A stretch of 64,000 nt of DNA from Saccharibacter floricola DSM 15669 (GTDB lineage: Bacteria; Pseudomonadota; Alphaproteobacteria; Acetobacterales; Acetobacteraceae). This document shows positions 53,370-63,089 of this stretch, piece by piece (positions within the stretch are counted from its first letter, which is position 1; every line of letters begins with the position of its first letter). Both the position numbers and the translations under genes were made by a program. Under the pieces are notes generated by a model. It was not told the origin of the DNA. It made no database searches and saw only the letters and a list, made by a program, of their open reading frames with translations. The DNA lies in the NCBI RefSeq assembly GCF_000378165.1, contig NZ_KB899344.1, forward strand, positions 1 to 64,000, given 5' to 3'.

Positions 53370-56051
53370 ATGCTGCTCACTCGTCACGAGGTTTTGACAG
53401 GCCCTATGGGCCACGCGCGCGGGTGGAGTAGGTATGGAGATACCCTTTCTTTTAAAAGGGTTCTTCTTTTGTCCTGTGTGGTTGGGCTTGTATGGGGTGG
53501 AGATAGCCATGCTACGGCTCCACACCATCACCAGACGCACGGTCATAAAGGGCATCATCATCGCGCAGCTACGGCCGCGGCTCCTCCCTCTCAGAGTGGC
53601 GCGGCATCGTCAGGAGGGCAGGAGGGCCAGACCTCCCCCGATGGTGGGGACGTGTTGCTGAAGGGCGTTCCAGCAGGGTGGCGGGCGCATGTGATTGGCG
53701 CGGGTGTTTCTCAAAAGAAAACTGACGATAATCCGGAATCTAAGAGCGCTTCTGGTGCTAAAGATGGTCATTCAAAAGCAGCATTATCGCCTATTTTTAC
53801 GAAAGAAGAAGCAGCACAAAATGGGGTAAAGCCGGGGGATGCTCTGGAGCATTCAACCACCCCCCGAAAAGTTCCTTCTTATCCTGCTTCAGTCAATCGC
53901 GTTTTGATACCGATCCCGACAGAAATGGGAATTGCGGCCTACCAAAGCGGTCGGAATTTTGTTCTGGTTATTGATGGTGAAGAGCCGCTAGATACATCAT
54001 CACTGCGTGGCGATGGTATTTTCTCCAATCTTAGCGTGCAAACATTACCTAAAACGACGGTGATCGCTGTGCCACTGCCTGACACGCGCCAGTTGTTTTT
54101 ATCGCAGCAAAGTAATGGCTGGGTGTTAGGAGACGTACCTCCGCCCGGTGGTGGATATGACACGCGTCAGGTTATTACTCCGCAAGAAACGCCGGCCGGG
54201 CTTTTGTTCCCCATGAAGCGCCCTGGGCGTGTGTTGTCTTTGAAAGATCCGACATCTGGAGAAACTCTCGTTGTGGGGACGTCAGCCTTTGATAACGGTG
54301 GCATTTTGTCATTGCGGAAAGGGAATGGGTACGATGTGTGGCCGTCTCTTGAAGGGGTTGTTATTGCAGATCACGCTCCACCAAAAGTTGAGCTTAAGCG
54401 CACACCGGTGGGGGACTTAATGACCATCAGCGGTGGGAAACCGCCTGATTTGGATCAAGCTGTTTACGCTAGTGATGTCGATTTGAAATGGTTGGGGCTG
54501 AAGCATCTTTCTTACCAACAAGCGAATGCGCGCTATCGCCAAGCGTTGATTGATGCCGCAGATGCTGAGCCCAAAGATCGCTTTGCGAAACGGTTAGAGG
54601 CGGCTAAGGCGGCGTTTAATATTGGCTCTTTCCCAGAGGCGCGTTCAATTGCAAATGTTGCTTTGGAGGATGACCCTGAGGAGGCATTCCGTCCTGATGT
54701 GCGTTTTTTCCTAGGGGCGACAGAGTTGCTTAATGGTAATCCGCAGGGGGCACAGCTTCTAGATGATGAGTGGCCTGAAAGCCAGCAGCGGGCAATCCAG
54801 GTTTGGAAAGGCCTTTATTACGCGGCTAAAGGTGGACATGACCAAGAGGCAGCGCATTATTTAGCGACGGACTTTCCAAGGCTTTTGAATTACCCAGAGA
54901 CGTTGCGAGATGTCGTGCTACCTCTCGCGACGGAGCATATTGCGCGCTATGGCACGCAGGAAGATATGCGCGCTCTCGACGACATGCCGAAAGGAGCGCC
55001 GTACCGTCTTGCGCGTGCTTTCCGTGATATTCGTAGTGGGCGATCGAAAATCGGTGAGGAACTCTTAAAGGGGCTGGAAAGTGATCGTGACGCGACGATT
55101 GCTGAAAAAGCAATGGAAGAGAGAATTGCTCTTCAGTTAAGAGAAGGGCGTTTGAGTCCTATGGAAGCAGCGCGTCAGTTTTCGTCTCTTCTACCAGACG
55201 CGCGTTTGTCTGGTCGTGATGGGTGGGTACGCATTTTGCAGGCGGATGCGTATATGCGGGTCAAGCGCTGGAATGATGCGTTGACGGCGATGGATCAAGC
55301 CAAAAAAGCGCCCATGCGGGAGGAGCCCGAGCTGGCTCCAATGCTTCAGCAAGCTTTAAAAGGCGTGGCGCAGGAAAGTCAGCAGGGGGGCGCATCGAAG
55401 GCGGGGGGATCACTCTTGCATGGTGCGGCCATGGTGCGCGCTCATCTTCCTGACCTGCCACCGGGGCCTGAAAAGGCTGATGTACTGACGTCTTATGGGA
55501 GAATGCTTAACTCTCTTGGGTTATATGATGAAGCATCGCAGGCTTTCTCGTCGGCTGTACCTATGTTTGAAGACCCTACTCAGAAGGCAATGGCTGGAGA
55601 GGCCTTAGCAGATTCGTATTTAAAACGCGGAATGCTGCCCGATGCATCGCGTGCGTTGGCCGCGACGGGAAGTACAGCCTTGCCGAAAAGTGAGATCGCT
55701 AAACGAAATCGTCTCGTTGCGCGTATTGCTTTGTCTTCAGGGAAGCCAGAGGTTGCTTTTTATCTTCTGAATGGTGATAATAGCGCCGCAGCTTCAGATA
55801 TGAAGGCTAAGATCTATGAGGGTCAGGAAAATTGGGCCGCAGCCATCATAGAAGTGCGCAAGATGGCGGAAAGCTTAATTCCCGATCAGGGGCCTCTTAG
55901 TATGGATCAGCAGCTTCTCGCACTGCGTTTGGCATCCGATGCTTCGCGTGCTGGTGATGCTGAAACATTGCGCTGGGTTGTTCATAAAGTTGGTGATCGG
56001 TCTTTTGACGGTGATACGGGGCGGATGTTTAAGCTGCTCGTTTCGCCATGA
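53370..56051 (+). CDS. Large secreted TPR-type protein of unknown function
   Basis: Protein of 893 residues with an N-terminal signal segment (about 21-40, RVLLLSCVVGLVWGG, cleavage near SHA-TA). A His-rich and Ser/Gly/Gln-rich low-complexity stretch follows (about 40-90). A beta-rich domain comes next (about 170-360, IPIPTEMGIAAYQSGRNFVLVIDG). Then a long array of TPR-like helical pairs runs to the end (about 400-890, including MLNSLGLYDEASQAFSSAVPMF). I do not know the function. It is placed just before flgB-flgC, and a periplasmic scaffold or rod/stator accessory role is possible. The ATG at 53370 follows GGAG. Confidence 0.75.
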   Translation: MLLTRHEVLTGPMGHARGWSRYGDTLSFKRVLLLSCVVGLVWGGDSHATAPHHHQTHGHKGHHHRAATAAAPPSQSGAASSGGQEGQTSPDGGDVLLKGVPAGWRAHVIGAGVSQKKTDDNPESKSASGAKDGHSKAALSPIFTKEEAAQNGVKPGDALEHSTTPRKVPSYPASVNRVLIPIPTEMGIAAYQSGRNFVLVIDGEEPLDTSSLRGDGIFSNLSVQTLPKTTVIAVPLPDTRQLFLSQQSNGWVLGDVPPPGGGYDTRQVITPQETPAGLLFPMKRPGRVLSLKDPTSGETLVVGTSAFDNGGILSLRKGNGYDVWPSLEGVVIADHAPPKVELKRTPVGDLMTISGGKPPDLDQAVYASDVDLKWLGLKHLSYQQANARYRQALIDAADAEPKDRFAKRLEAAKAAFNIGSFPEARSIANVALEDDPEEAFRPDVRFFLGATELLNGNPQGAQLLDDEWPESQQRAIQVWKGLYYAAKGGHDQEAAHYLATDFPRLLNYPETLRDVVLPLATEHIARYGTQEDMRALDDMPKGAPYRLARAFRDIRSGRSKIGEELLKGLESDRDATIAEKAMEERIALQLREGRLSPMEAARQFSSLLPDARLSGRDGWVRILQADAYMRVKRWNDALTAMDQAKKAPMREEPELAPMLQQALKGVAQESQQGGASKAGGSLLHGAAMVRAHLPDLPPGPEKADVLTSYGRMLNSLGLYDEASQAFSSAVPMFEDPTQKAMAGEALADSYLKRGMLPDASRALAATGSTALPKSEIAKRNRLVARIALSSGKPEVAFYLLNGDNSAAASDMKAKIYEGQENWAAAIIEVRKMAESLIPDQGPLSMDQQLLALRLASDASRAGDAETLRWVVHKVGDRSFDGDTGRMFKLLVSP

Positions 56052-56097
56052 TAAAGCGTCATGTCCATGTCGTCTCTTCCGTAGCAGAGCAAAATTG

Positions 56098-56520
56098 ATG
56101 GCAGATATAACAGGCTTTTCCCCGCATGCTGTGGGTGGTGTTGACCTTCTGAACCTTGCTGAAAGGCGGATGGAGTGGTTGCAAAACCGCGAGACCGTTT
56201 TGGCAGGGAATGTGGCGAATGCGAACACGCCTAAATATAGTCCTAAAGATGTGTCACCGTTCCAAGGTGTGCTCAATTCTGCTCAAGCAGTCACATTGAT
56301 GCGCACGCAACCGGGCCATATGACAGGGCCGGGAGGTGGAACATACGCACATAATACGGGGCATGTATCCTCTATTGATGGCAATCGTGTCGTGCTTGAG
56401 GACGAGCTTGCTAAAATTGCGGATACGAATGATCAGCATCGTTTCGCGACGACTGTTTATGGACGCTATATGGGGATGTATAGCATGGCCCTTGGTGGCG
56501 GTTCAGGCTCATCGTCATAG
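56098..56520 (+). CDS. flgB: Rod protein FlgB
   Basis: Proximal rod subunit of 140 residues. The axial motif (LAERRMEWLQNRETVLAGNVANANTPKYSPKDVSPF) and the C-terminal part are normal. The start at 56098 gives the family length; the frame is open upstream into the preceding gene's end. flgC follows after 17 bp. Confidence 0.95.
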   Translation: MADITGFSPHAVGGVDLLNLAERRMEWLQNRETVLAGNVANANTPKYSPKDVSPFQGVLNSAQAVTLMRTQPGHMTGPGGGTYAHNTGHVSSIDGNRVVLEDELAKIADTNDQHRFATTVYGRYMGMYSMALGGGSGSSS

Positions 56521-56537
56521 AGGCAGGAGTAAGAGAG

Positions 56538-56948
56538 ATGGACTTTTCTGATACGATAGGTGTCTCGGCTGCGGGAATGCGTGTGCAGTCTGACCGTCTG
56601 AGGGTTGCGGCTGAGAACTTGGCGAATGCGGAGACAACTGGTTCTTCCCCAGGGGCAGACCCTTATCGCCGTAAAACGATCACGTTTCGCGATGAGCTTG
56701 ATCATGCCAGCGGTGCATCCTCGGTAAAAGTGCGAGAAATTGGGCGTGATCAGTCTGATTTTCAGCTTAAATATGATCCTTCTCATCCTGCTGCGAACGA
56801 GAAGGGATATGTTAAAATGCCCAATGTGGATCCGTTAATGGAAATTATGGATTCACATGATGCCCAGCATTCTTATGAGGCGAACCTTAATACCATGCAG
56901 ATTACGCGTTCAATGCTGACGCGGACGGTCAATTTGATGAAGGGTTGA
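56538..56948 (+). CDS. flgC: Rod protein FlgC
   Basis: Proximal rod subunit of 136 residues. The N-terminal motif is GVSAAGMRVQSDRLRVAAENLANAETTG, and the conserved GYVKMPNVDPLMEIMDSHDAQHSYEANL precedes the C-terminal helix. fliE, its usual partner, is on the opposite strand at 52.4 kb. Confidence 0.96.
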   Translation: MDFSDTIGVSAAGMRVQSDRLRVAAENLANAETTGSSPGADPYRRKTITFRDELDHASGASSVKVREIGRDQSDFQLKYDPSHPAANEKGYVKMPNVDPLMEIMDSHDAQHSYEANLNTMQITRSMLTRTVNLMKG

Positions 56949-57052
56949 TCATCATACTATTTGTGTCATGGGGAGTAAAACGCTATCGCTCGGCGGAGTG
57001 TGCCATTTATGTAAGGACTTTTGAGCGTCCGATTTGGGGAATAGTTTAAAGC

Positions 57053-57826
57053 GTGAGCATCGCGAGTTTTTCTTTGAGTAAAATTATGAACATTTCATCA
57101 GTTTTGATGACGGTTTTGCTCGCGTTGAATTTGCACTCGTTGGCGGCTCGGCTGAGTGATCACTCCACGGTAGCGTCTACCTCTGCTTTGATTGCACAGA
57201 ACACACCATCTGTGAGTCAAGGGCAGGCCCATATCGTTGAGGTGTCTCGGGAAACGCGAGCCGAGATTAATAAGATGCTTGGTTGGAAAGCGGTTAAGGA
57301 CTTTTCTGATGACGAAGTTTCTAAAAAAGCTGCAGAGAAAGACGACGCTGAACAAAATAATATGTCCCATGTGATGGGAGAAGAGACGACGCCGAGTGAT
57401 CCGCGCGTTTTGTCTGCGGAAAAAGAGCTGACGACTGACTTGGCAGAACATCAGGCACAAGACAGTGCGAAGACAAAACAGGAGGATCAGCAAAAAAAAG
57501 CCTTAGAAAAAGAGCGTGCTGATTTGGATCAGCAAATTCAAGCATTGACCCATAGTGCATCAGAGCTTTCAGCGCATGAAGAGTCGAAGCGAAAAGCGGC
57601 TGAGTTTGAAATGGATCGTCTTGCACGGGTTTATGAACAGATGCCACCGCGTGATGCCGCTGCTGTTTTTGATATTTTAGATATGCGTGTGATGGTGCCT
57701 GTTGCACAGCGAATGGTTCCGCGTAAAGTTTCAGCTATTATCGGAGGCATGTCTCCCGATAGAGCAAATATTTTATCGCAGTATTTGGCAGGCATGCGGA
57801 AATTAGCGCCTGAGCCTCCTCATTAA
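57053..57826 (+). CDS. MotE-like protein, second copy
   Basis: Protein of 257 residues: an N-terminal hydrophobic segment (about 14-31), a charged helical and coiled-coil middle (about 70-190) and a C-terminal MotE/MgtE-N domain (RVYEQMPPRDAAAVFDILD, RKVSAIIGGMSPDRANILSQYL). The final 60 residues are clearly paralogous to the protein at 21190, while the rest differs. It may serve another periplasmic partner. GTG 57053 or ATG 57086 could be the start. It sits between flgC and the che operon. Confidence 0.72.
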   Translation: MSIASFSLSKIMNISSVLMTVLLALNLHSLAARLSDHSTVASTSALIAQNTPSVSQGQAHIVEVSRETRAEINKMLGWKAVKDFSDDEVSKKAAEKDDAEQNNMSHVMGEETTPSDPRVLSAEKELTTDLAEHQAQDSAKTKQEDQQKKALEKERADLDQQIQALTHSASELSAHEESKRKAAEFEMDRLARVYEQMPPRDAAAVFDILDMRVMVPVAQRMVPRKVSAIIGGMSPDRANILSQYLAGMRKLAPEPPH

Positions 57827-58083
57827 ATAGGACTGTTTATCTCTTGTTTTTAAATAGGAGCAAAAGAAGAAAAACTAGTATTCTATAAATAATATCTATT
57901 GAATATTTTTTATGTGATTTGGGAATGGCTAAGATGCTGTCTTGAAGGGCCTTTTTCTCGTTATATTCCTTGGCCTTAGCATATTTATTGATTATCCTTA
58001 TATTTAGTATCTATCAGCTCAGCTAGACGTTTCAGCGGGCGTGGTCTGCGGACGATATTCGATGAAGGGATTACAGCATTACG

Positions 58084-59610
58084 ATGTTTAAATGGTTATA
58101 TTTAAATGCGCCTTTCCGTGTGCAAATTAGAGCAGCCATGCTGATGGTTGAAGTCTATTTAGCCATTCAAATCATTATTGAGGCAGCAGGCTTTTTCCTT
58201 CATGAATCTATTGTTCACATGTTTATTTTAAACATGGGGGCATTAATGTTCGGTGAAGTGCTTATTTTCCTCGTATGGGTTGGTTTGACAAGGGTCATGA
58301 CCCGGCCGATGGAAGAGCTTACGGCTATGGGCGAAGGGCTCAGTAAGGGCGAAACACCAGACGTTACCCCTTATCTTAACCGCACCAATTGTGTTGGACG
58401 CATTGGTAAGGTGTTGACTTCGTTTGCTGTCAGTTTGGAAGAGCAAAAAGCAGCGGAGAAAGCGCATGCGGAAGCAACAGAGCATGCTCTACAGTCCAGC
58501 AAAGTTATTGAGGAACGTGAAGCGAATACGCAAGCTGTTATTAAAGAGCTGAACGGTGCACTTCAGAAAGTTGCGCAGGGTGATCTTTCTGTCCGCATTA
58601 ACAGCGCGCTCTTTAATGGTGAGTTTGTGCCATTGCGTGAGGCTTTCAATCACTCCATAGCAGGTTTAGGGTCTGCGCTTGCTGTGGTGGCGGAAAGCTC
58701 CAATATGATTGCTAATGGGGCGAGTGAAATTTCCACAGCGTCTGATGATTTAGCGAAGCGTACAGAACGCCAGGCTGCAAGCCTTGGCCAGGTGGCGGCG
58801 TCTATTAAGTCTATCACGTCTGGGTTTAATGAGACCGCTGTGAATTGCTCAGAGGCCAGTGGCGATACAAAAAATACGTTAGAGAAAGTTAAAACAGCGA
58901 CGGAGGGGATGGGGCAGACAACGGCAGCCATGAACTCCATTAAAACATCCTCTGATGATATTGTGCAGATTACACGCTCCGTGAGCGATATTGCCTTTAA
59001 GACCAATGTATTGGCACTGAATGCAAGTGTTGAAGCAGCGCGTGCTGGGGAAGCTGGCCGTGGCTTTGCTGTTGTCGCGAAGGAAGTTCAGTCTTTGGCA
59101 GAGCAGTCAGCTAAAGCTGCTGAGATGATTCGTAGCGTTTTGGAAGTGGCGACGACCCATGTCCAAAGTGGTGTGGATTATGTGGCGAAAACCAGTGCAT
59201 TGCTTCATGATGTTGAGGTGGGAACAGAGGCGCTTGCAGAGCGCGTGGAACGTGTTTCCTCAGCAACGGATGACCAAGCGCGTAGCCTCAGCGAGGTGTC
59301 GGACTCCGTTGGTGTTATGGATGGTATGACCCAACAGAATGCTGCAATGGTGGAAGAGTCCACCGCGGCAAGTCATAACTTGACGACACAAACAGTGAAG
59401 CTTCGCCAAACGCTTTCAACTTTTAATATTGGCTCTGAGCAGCCACGTCAGCTTCAACGCTCTTATGCGCCAGAGCCGCAGGGTGATTTCCGAAAGAACG
59501 GAACATTTCTTGATCATGTCTCTTCTCGTTCTTCTCATGATTCCGTTCAGCAAGATGGTCGTTTTCTCCCAACAAAATCCTCTGATGAAGATGGATGGGA
59601 TAACTTCTAA
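58084..59610 (+). CDS. Methyl-accepting chemotaxis receptor without sensor domain
   Basis: Chemoreceptor of 508 residues. Two membrane segments (about 16-38 and 46-70) are separated by only a few residues, so there is no periplasmic ligand domain. A HAMP-like region ([20 protein letters not shown]) follows, then methylation helices and the signalling tip ([28 protein letters not shown]). The C-terminus ends in GWDNF, which fits the xWxxF pentapeptide that tethers CheR or CheB. It probably senses internal or energy-related cues. It opens the che operon after an AT-rich gap of 257 bp, and its stop overlaps the next start as TAATG. Confidence 0.93.
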   Translation: MFKWLYLNAPFRVQIRAAMLMVEVYLAIQIIIEAAGFFLHESIVHMFILNMGALMFGEVLIFLVWVGLTRVMTRPMEELTAMGEGLSKGETPDVTPYLNRTNCVGRIGKVLTSFAVSLEEQKAAEKAHAEATEHALQSSKVIEEREANTQAVIKELNGALQKVAQGDLSVRINSALFNGEFVPLREAFNHSIAGLGSALAVVAESSNMIANGASEISTASDDLAKRTERQAASLGQVAASIKSITSGFNETAVNCSEASGDTKNTLEKVKTATEGMGQTTAAMNSIKTSSDDIVQITRSVSDIAFKTNVLALNASVEAARAGEAGRGFAVVAKEVQSLAEQSAKAAEMIRSVLEVATTHVQSGVDYVAKTSALLHDVEVGTEALAERVERVSSATDDQARSLSEVSDSVGVMDGMTQQNAAMVEESTAASHNLTTQTVKLRQTLSTFNIGSEQPRQLQRSYAPEPQGDFRKNGTFLDHVSSRSSHDSVQQDGRFLPTKSSDEDGWDNF

Positions 59611-59897
59611 TGGCTGAGGGAACGGAGACCCCCTCCAAAGCGATTAAGCTTCCTGCGCGGTTGGACACCAATATGGCCCCTGACGTGAGGAGCCTTTTGC
59701 TTGGTGCATCTAGCGACGGCGAGGCAGAGCTGAGGCTTGATGCGTCGGAGGTGGAGTATATTGGTGGGTTATGCTTGCAGCTTATTTTATCCAGTCATGC
59801 GCGTATCACGTCATGTTCTGAGAAGGCTTCTGAAGCTTTAGCCCTTTTTGGTGTGCGTTCTCAGCTTGTTGAGGGCTCTAATTCAGAGGAGGTCTAA
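59610..59897 (+). CDS. STAS-domain protein in the che operon, CheS position
   Basis: Small STAS-fold protein of 95 residues: KLPARLDTNMAPDVRSLLLG and LDASEVEYIGGLCLQLILSS. The usual phospho-acceptor Ser in the (D/E)-x-S-G-(L/I) motif reads YIGGLCLQL, so the Ser is missing. In rhizobia the gene in this slot between the receptor and cheY1 is cheS, which binds CheA and speeds CheY1 dephosphorylation. A like role is inferred from order and size. Translation is coupled to the receptor gene by a 1-nt overlap. Confidence 0.75.
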   Translation: MAEGTETPSKAIKLPARLDTNMAPDVRSLLLGASSDGEAELRLDASEVEYIGGLCLQLILSSHARITSCSEKASEALALFGVRSQLVEGSNSEEV

Positions 59898-59902
59898 CCC
59901 TT

Positions 59903-60286
59903 ATGTCAGAGAAAAAAACGGTACGTGTTCTGACGGTTGACGATTCCAAAACGATGCTGGGCGTGTTGCGTAAAGCGTTGGTTGATGCTGGTTATGATGT
60001 TTTACAAGGCGGTGATGGGATTGAAGGGCTGGAAGTTTTGGAAACAGCCGATCCATCACCCGATGTCATTATTAGTGATATTAATATGCCGCGTATGGAT
60101 GGGTTCCAGTTTATTGAAGCCGTCCGTGCGACAGAGCGCTTCCGTCATCTTCCAATCATTTGCCTGACGACTGAAACAGATCAAGAGAAAAAGACGAAGG
60201 CGCGTTCTTTAGGGGCGACAGGATGGATCACAAAACCCTTTAATGCGGAGAAGCTCGTTTGGGCTATTCGCCGGGTCACGGCATAG
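59903..60286 (+). CDS. cheY: Chemotaxis response regulator CheY
   Basis: Single-domain receiver of 127 residues. The acid pair is TVDDSK (Asp13 and Asp14), the phospho-acceptor is Asp59 in IISDINMPRMDG, the Thr is in ICLTTE and the Lys in ITKPFN. All key residues are present. GGAGG precedes the ATG. In operons of this type it is the CheY1 position, sometimes acting as phosphate sink rather than motor regulator. Confidence 0.95.
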   Translation: MSEKKTVRVLTVDDSKTMLGVLRKALVDAGYDVLQGGDGIEGLEVLETADPSPDVIISDINMPRMDGFQFIEAVRATERFRHLPIICLTTETDQEKKTKARSLGATGWITKPFNAEKLVWAIRRVTA

Positions 60287-60301
60287 GGGGTAACGGGCGA
60301 T

Positions 60302-62533
60302 ATGAGCGACGAGATGGACGATATCCTCAAAATCTTTTTTGAGGAATGTGACGAGCTCCTGCCCGAGCTTGAGCGCGGGCTGGGTGAGCTTTCTGATGAC
60401 GATGCCAGTAAGGAAACGATTAATGCGATTTTCCGGGTTGCGCATTCGATCAAAGGAGGGGCCGCGTCATTTGGTCTGGAGCGTTTAGTCCGTTTTGCGC
60501 ATACGTATGAAAGCGCCCTTGATTGCTTGCGTTCCGAAACGGTGGCGCCGAATGACGAGATTGTTCGTATCTTCTTTTCAGCGATGGACGTTTTAAGCGA
60601 CCTTGTCGCTGAAGCGAAAGGTACGGGTGATACCGTCGATGATGAGCGTATTGACGACAATATTAAAAAGCTGAAGTCCATTATTGAGATGGGCAATGGG
60701 CCGGAAGAGCCTGCTTCGTCGGAAAGCTCTCCTGTGCCGGAGAACTTCGAGCCCGTTGCGTTTGATTTTGGCGGATTTGATTTCGATGAGCCAGAGGAGA
60801 ATGCTGAGGGCGGTGACTTCTCCGTTCAATTTACACCGCATAGTGACCTCTATGTGCGAGGGGATGATGCGCGTAATCTGTTGCTTGGGCTAAAAGAGCT
60901 CGTTCCAGAAGAGCACCAGGATGGCTTCCATGTCGTGTGCGATCAGGAAAAATTACCTGCATCATTGAGTGAGCTTCCCGCCGAAGAAGCGCTTTTATCG
61001 TGGACAGTCACGGTTCCGCAGGCTGGTGGGCAGGTGACTGAAGAGCAGATTCGTGAAGTTTTCGATTGGGTTGATGATGTGTGCGACCTAACGATCACGA
61101 TGGCAGGAGGGAATGGCCCCGATGGAGGGGGAGAGGGCTCTCTTCCACCGTTGGAGGAAGAGCCTGCGTCTGAGGAAGAAGCGCCGCAGGCCCAACCTCA
61201 GAAGGAGACGGTTGCTCCAACGCCTGCGCCAAAGGTGGCGCCTAAGGAAGAGAAAAAACCCGCAAAGCATGTAAAAAAGGCTGAACAAAGCCCCTCTATC
61301 CGTGTCGATCTTAATCGAATTTCGATGCTGATGGATATGGTGGGTGAGATGGTTATCGGCCAAGCATCCTTAGAATCTGTTTTGGAAAAAAGCGGTGCGT
61401 TAGACAATCAGGAGCTTTTAAAAAGCCTCTCCGTGATGCGTTCACTGACGCGCGATATTCAAGATGCTGTGATGGCCGTGCGGGCGCAGCCTGTTCGTAG
61501 TGTGTTTCAACGCATGCATAGGGTTGTGCGTGAGGCCAGCAACTTGGCGAAAAAAGATATTGCGCTGGTCTTGGAAGGGGAAGAGACGGAGATCGATCGT
61601 ACCTTGATCGAAAATTTGACCGACCCTCTTACCCATATGCTGCGCAATGCAGTGGATCATGGCGTTGAAAGCCCTGAAAAACGGCGAGAAGCGGGGAAAT
61701 CTGAGCAAGGCACGATCTGGCTATCTGCGTATCATCGCTCTGGGCGTATTCTCATTGATATTAAAGATGATGGCGGCGGCATTAATCGGGAGCGGGTTTT
61801 TCAGATTGCGGTGCAAAAAGGCATCGTGGCTCCTGATGCTCAATTGACTGAAGATGAAGTGAATGAGCTGATTTTTGCACCGGGTTTTTCGACGGCGGAG
61901 AAAGTGTCAGACCTTTCAGGTCGTGGTGTCGGGATGGATGTGGTTAAGCAGGCTATTCAAAATCTTGGAGGGCATGTTTCCATCAAAAGTACACCAGGGC
62001 AAGGAACGCTCTTTAGCCTAAGCCTTCCGCTGACTTTAGCTGTGCTGGATGGGATGCTGATTGAATGCCGGGGCTCGACCATGGTGGTGCCTGTGACGTC
62101 GGTTGTGGAATTGATGACCGTGAAGGCGCCGCAGGAGATTCATATTATCCCAGATGGCACCCGTGTGATTTTGGTGAGGGGGCGTTGTATTCCTCTGATC
62201 TACCTTGCTGATGCGTTGACATTGCCGTGGGTTGAGCCGGGTGACAAGCCAGCGGCTAAACGTACCGAGCAAGAGGATCAGCTCATTGTTTTGATTGTAG
62301 AAAATGAAGCGGGGGCGCGTGCTGCTTTGGTTGTGGATGGCATTCGTGACCAAGCACAGGTAGTGATTAAAAGTATTGAGAAGAATTATCGTCGGATTGA
62401 AGGGATCTCGGCAGCAACCATTTTGGGTGATGGAAGCGTTTCGCTGATTTTAGACGTATCGACGTTGATTGCCGCAACGACAAAGCGTGTTGACACACGA
62501 GCGATGGAGCAGCTGGTCAGAAACGCTGCATAA
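60302..62533 (+). CDS. cheA: Chemotaxis histidine kinase CheA
   Basis: Kinase of 743 residues. The P1 phosphotransfer domain has His48 in VAHSIKGGAASFG. An acidic linker and a second alpha/beta region (about 175-270, FTPHSDLYVRGDDARNLLLGL) follow, then a Pro/Ala/Glu/Lys-rich linker. The P3 dimer domain (SIRVDLNRISMLMDMVGEMVIG) comes before the P4 ATP domain (LTHMLRNAVDHGVE, DIKDDGGGI, DLSGRGVGMDVVK) and a P5 CheW-like domain (from about 580). All catalytic motifs are intact. It is the core of the che operon with cheW 33 bp downstream. Confidence 0.97.
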   Translation: MSDEMDDILKIFFEECDELLPELERGLGELSDDDASKETINAIFRVAHSIKGGAASFGLERLVRFAHTYESALDCLRSETVAPNDEIVRIFFSAMDVLSDLVAEAKGTGDTVDDERIDDNIKKLKSIIEMGNGPEEPASSESSPVPENFEPVAFDFGGFDFDEPEENAEGGDFSVQFTPHSDLYVRGDDARNLLLGLKELVPEEHQDGFHVVCDQEKLPASLSELPAEEALLSWTVTVPQAGGQVTEEQIREVFDWVDDVCDLTITMAGGNGPDGGGEGSLPPLEEEPASEEEAPQAQPQKETVAPTPAPKVAPKEEKKPAKHVKKAEQSPSIRVDLNRISMLMDMVGEMVIGQASLESVLEKSGALDNQELLKSLSVMRSLTRDIQDAVMAVRAQPVRSVFQRMHRVVREASNLAKKDIALVLEGEETEIDRTLIENLTDPLTHMLRNAVDHGVESPEKRREAGKSEQGTIWLSAYHRSGRILIDIKDDGGGINRERVFQIAVQKGIVAPDAQLTEDEVNELIFAPGFSTAEKVSDLSGRGVGMDVVKQAIQNLGGHVSIKSTPGQGTLFSLSLPLTLAVLDGMLIECRGSTMVVPVTSVVELMTVKAPQEIHIIPDGTRVILVRGRCIPLIYLADALTLPWVEPGDKPAAKRTEQEDQLIVLIVENEAGARAALVVDGIRDQAQVVIKSIEKNYRRIEGISAATILGDGSVSLILDVSTLIAATTKRVDTRAMEQLVRNAA

Positions 62534-62566
62534 TAGTGCGTGAAGGCAATAAGGAAGGATAAATTC

Positions 62567-63079
62567 GTGGACGAAAAGCAGCCAGTTCAGCCCGATACAG
62601 ATGGCACCGCAGGGAATAAAGAACAGATGATCATCTTTGTAATAGGTGATCAGGAATATTGCATTCCTATTTTGAGTATTAAAGAGATCAGAGAATATGA
62701 GAAACCTACATATTTGCCACATTGCTTGCCCTATGTAGAGGGAGCCATCAATATCCGTGGGAACATTGTGACCGTGGTGAATTTGGCAAAATATCTTGAT
62801 GTGCCTGCCCAAACGGATAATGAGCGCCGGGTCGTGATCGTTATTGAGTCGGACGAACAGACAACATGCGGCCTCCTCGTCGATGGTGTCGTGGGGATTA
62901 CCGATATTCTCCTGAGTGATGTCCAGCCGATTTCCGTAGAAGGTGGCGCGGCGGAGCTGAGTGGCTTGGTGACTGTTGGTGAGCGTGTCATTCGTATTTT
63001 GCAGCTTGATGCGGTCATTTCTCAGCTTTTAGGACAGGAAGCAGCCGGGACGGCAACGGCCCCGACAGCCCTGACGTGA
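62567..63079 (+). CDS. cheW: Chemotaxis coupling protein CheW
   Basis: Adaptor of 170 residues joining receptor and CheA. The core is FVIGDQEYCIPILSIKEIRE, then PYVEGAINIRGNIVTVVNL and CGLLVDGVVGI. A Gln/Asp-rich lead of about 20 residues precedes the domain. GTG 62567 follows AAGGAAGGA; another GTG at 62540 lacks a site. Confidence 0.94.
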   Translation: MDEKQPVQPDTDGTAGNKEQMIIFVIGDQEYCIPILSIKEIREYEKPTYLPHCLPYVEGAINIRGNIVTVVNLAKYLDVPAQTDNERRVVIVIESDEQTTCGLLVDGVVGITDILLSDVQPISVEGGAAELSGLVTVGERVIRILQLDAVISQLLGQEAAGTATAPTALT

Positions 63080-63089
63080 GGGAAGTCTG

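Noticed and set aside
57827-58083. AT-rich gap before the chemoreceptor gene as a possible small RNA or gene
   Set aside because: No open frame, no convincing hairpin with T run and no clear promoter pair; left unannotated.
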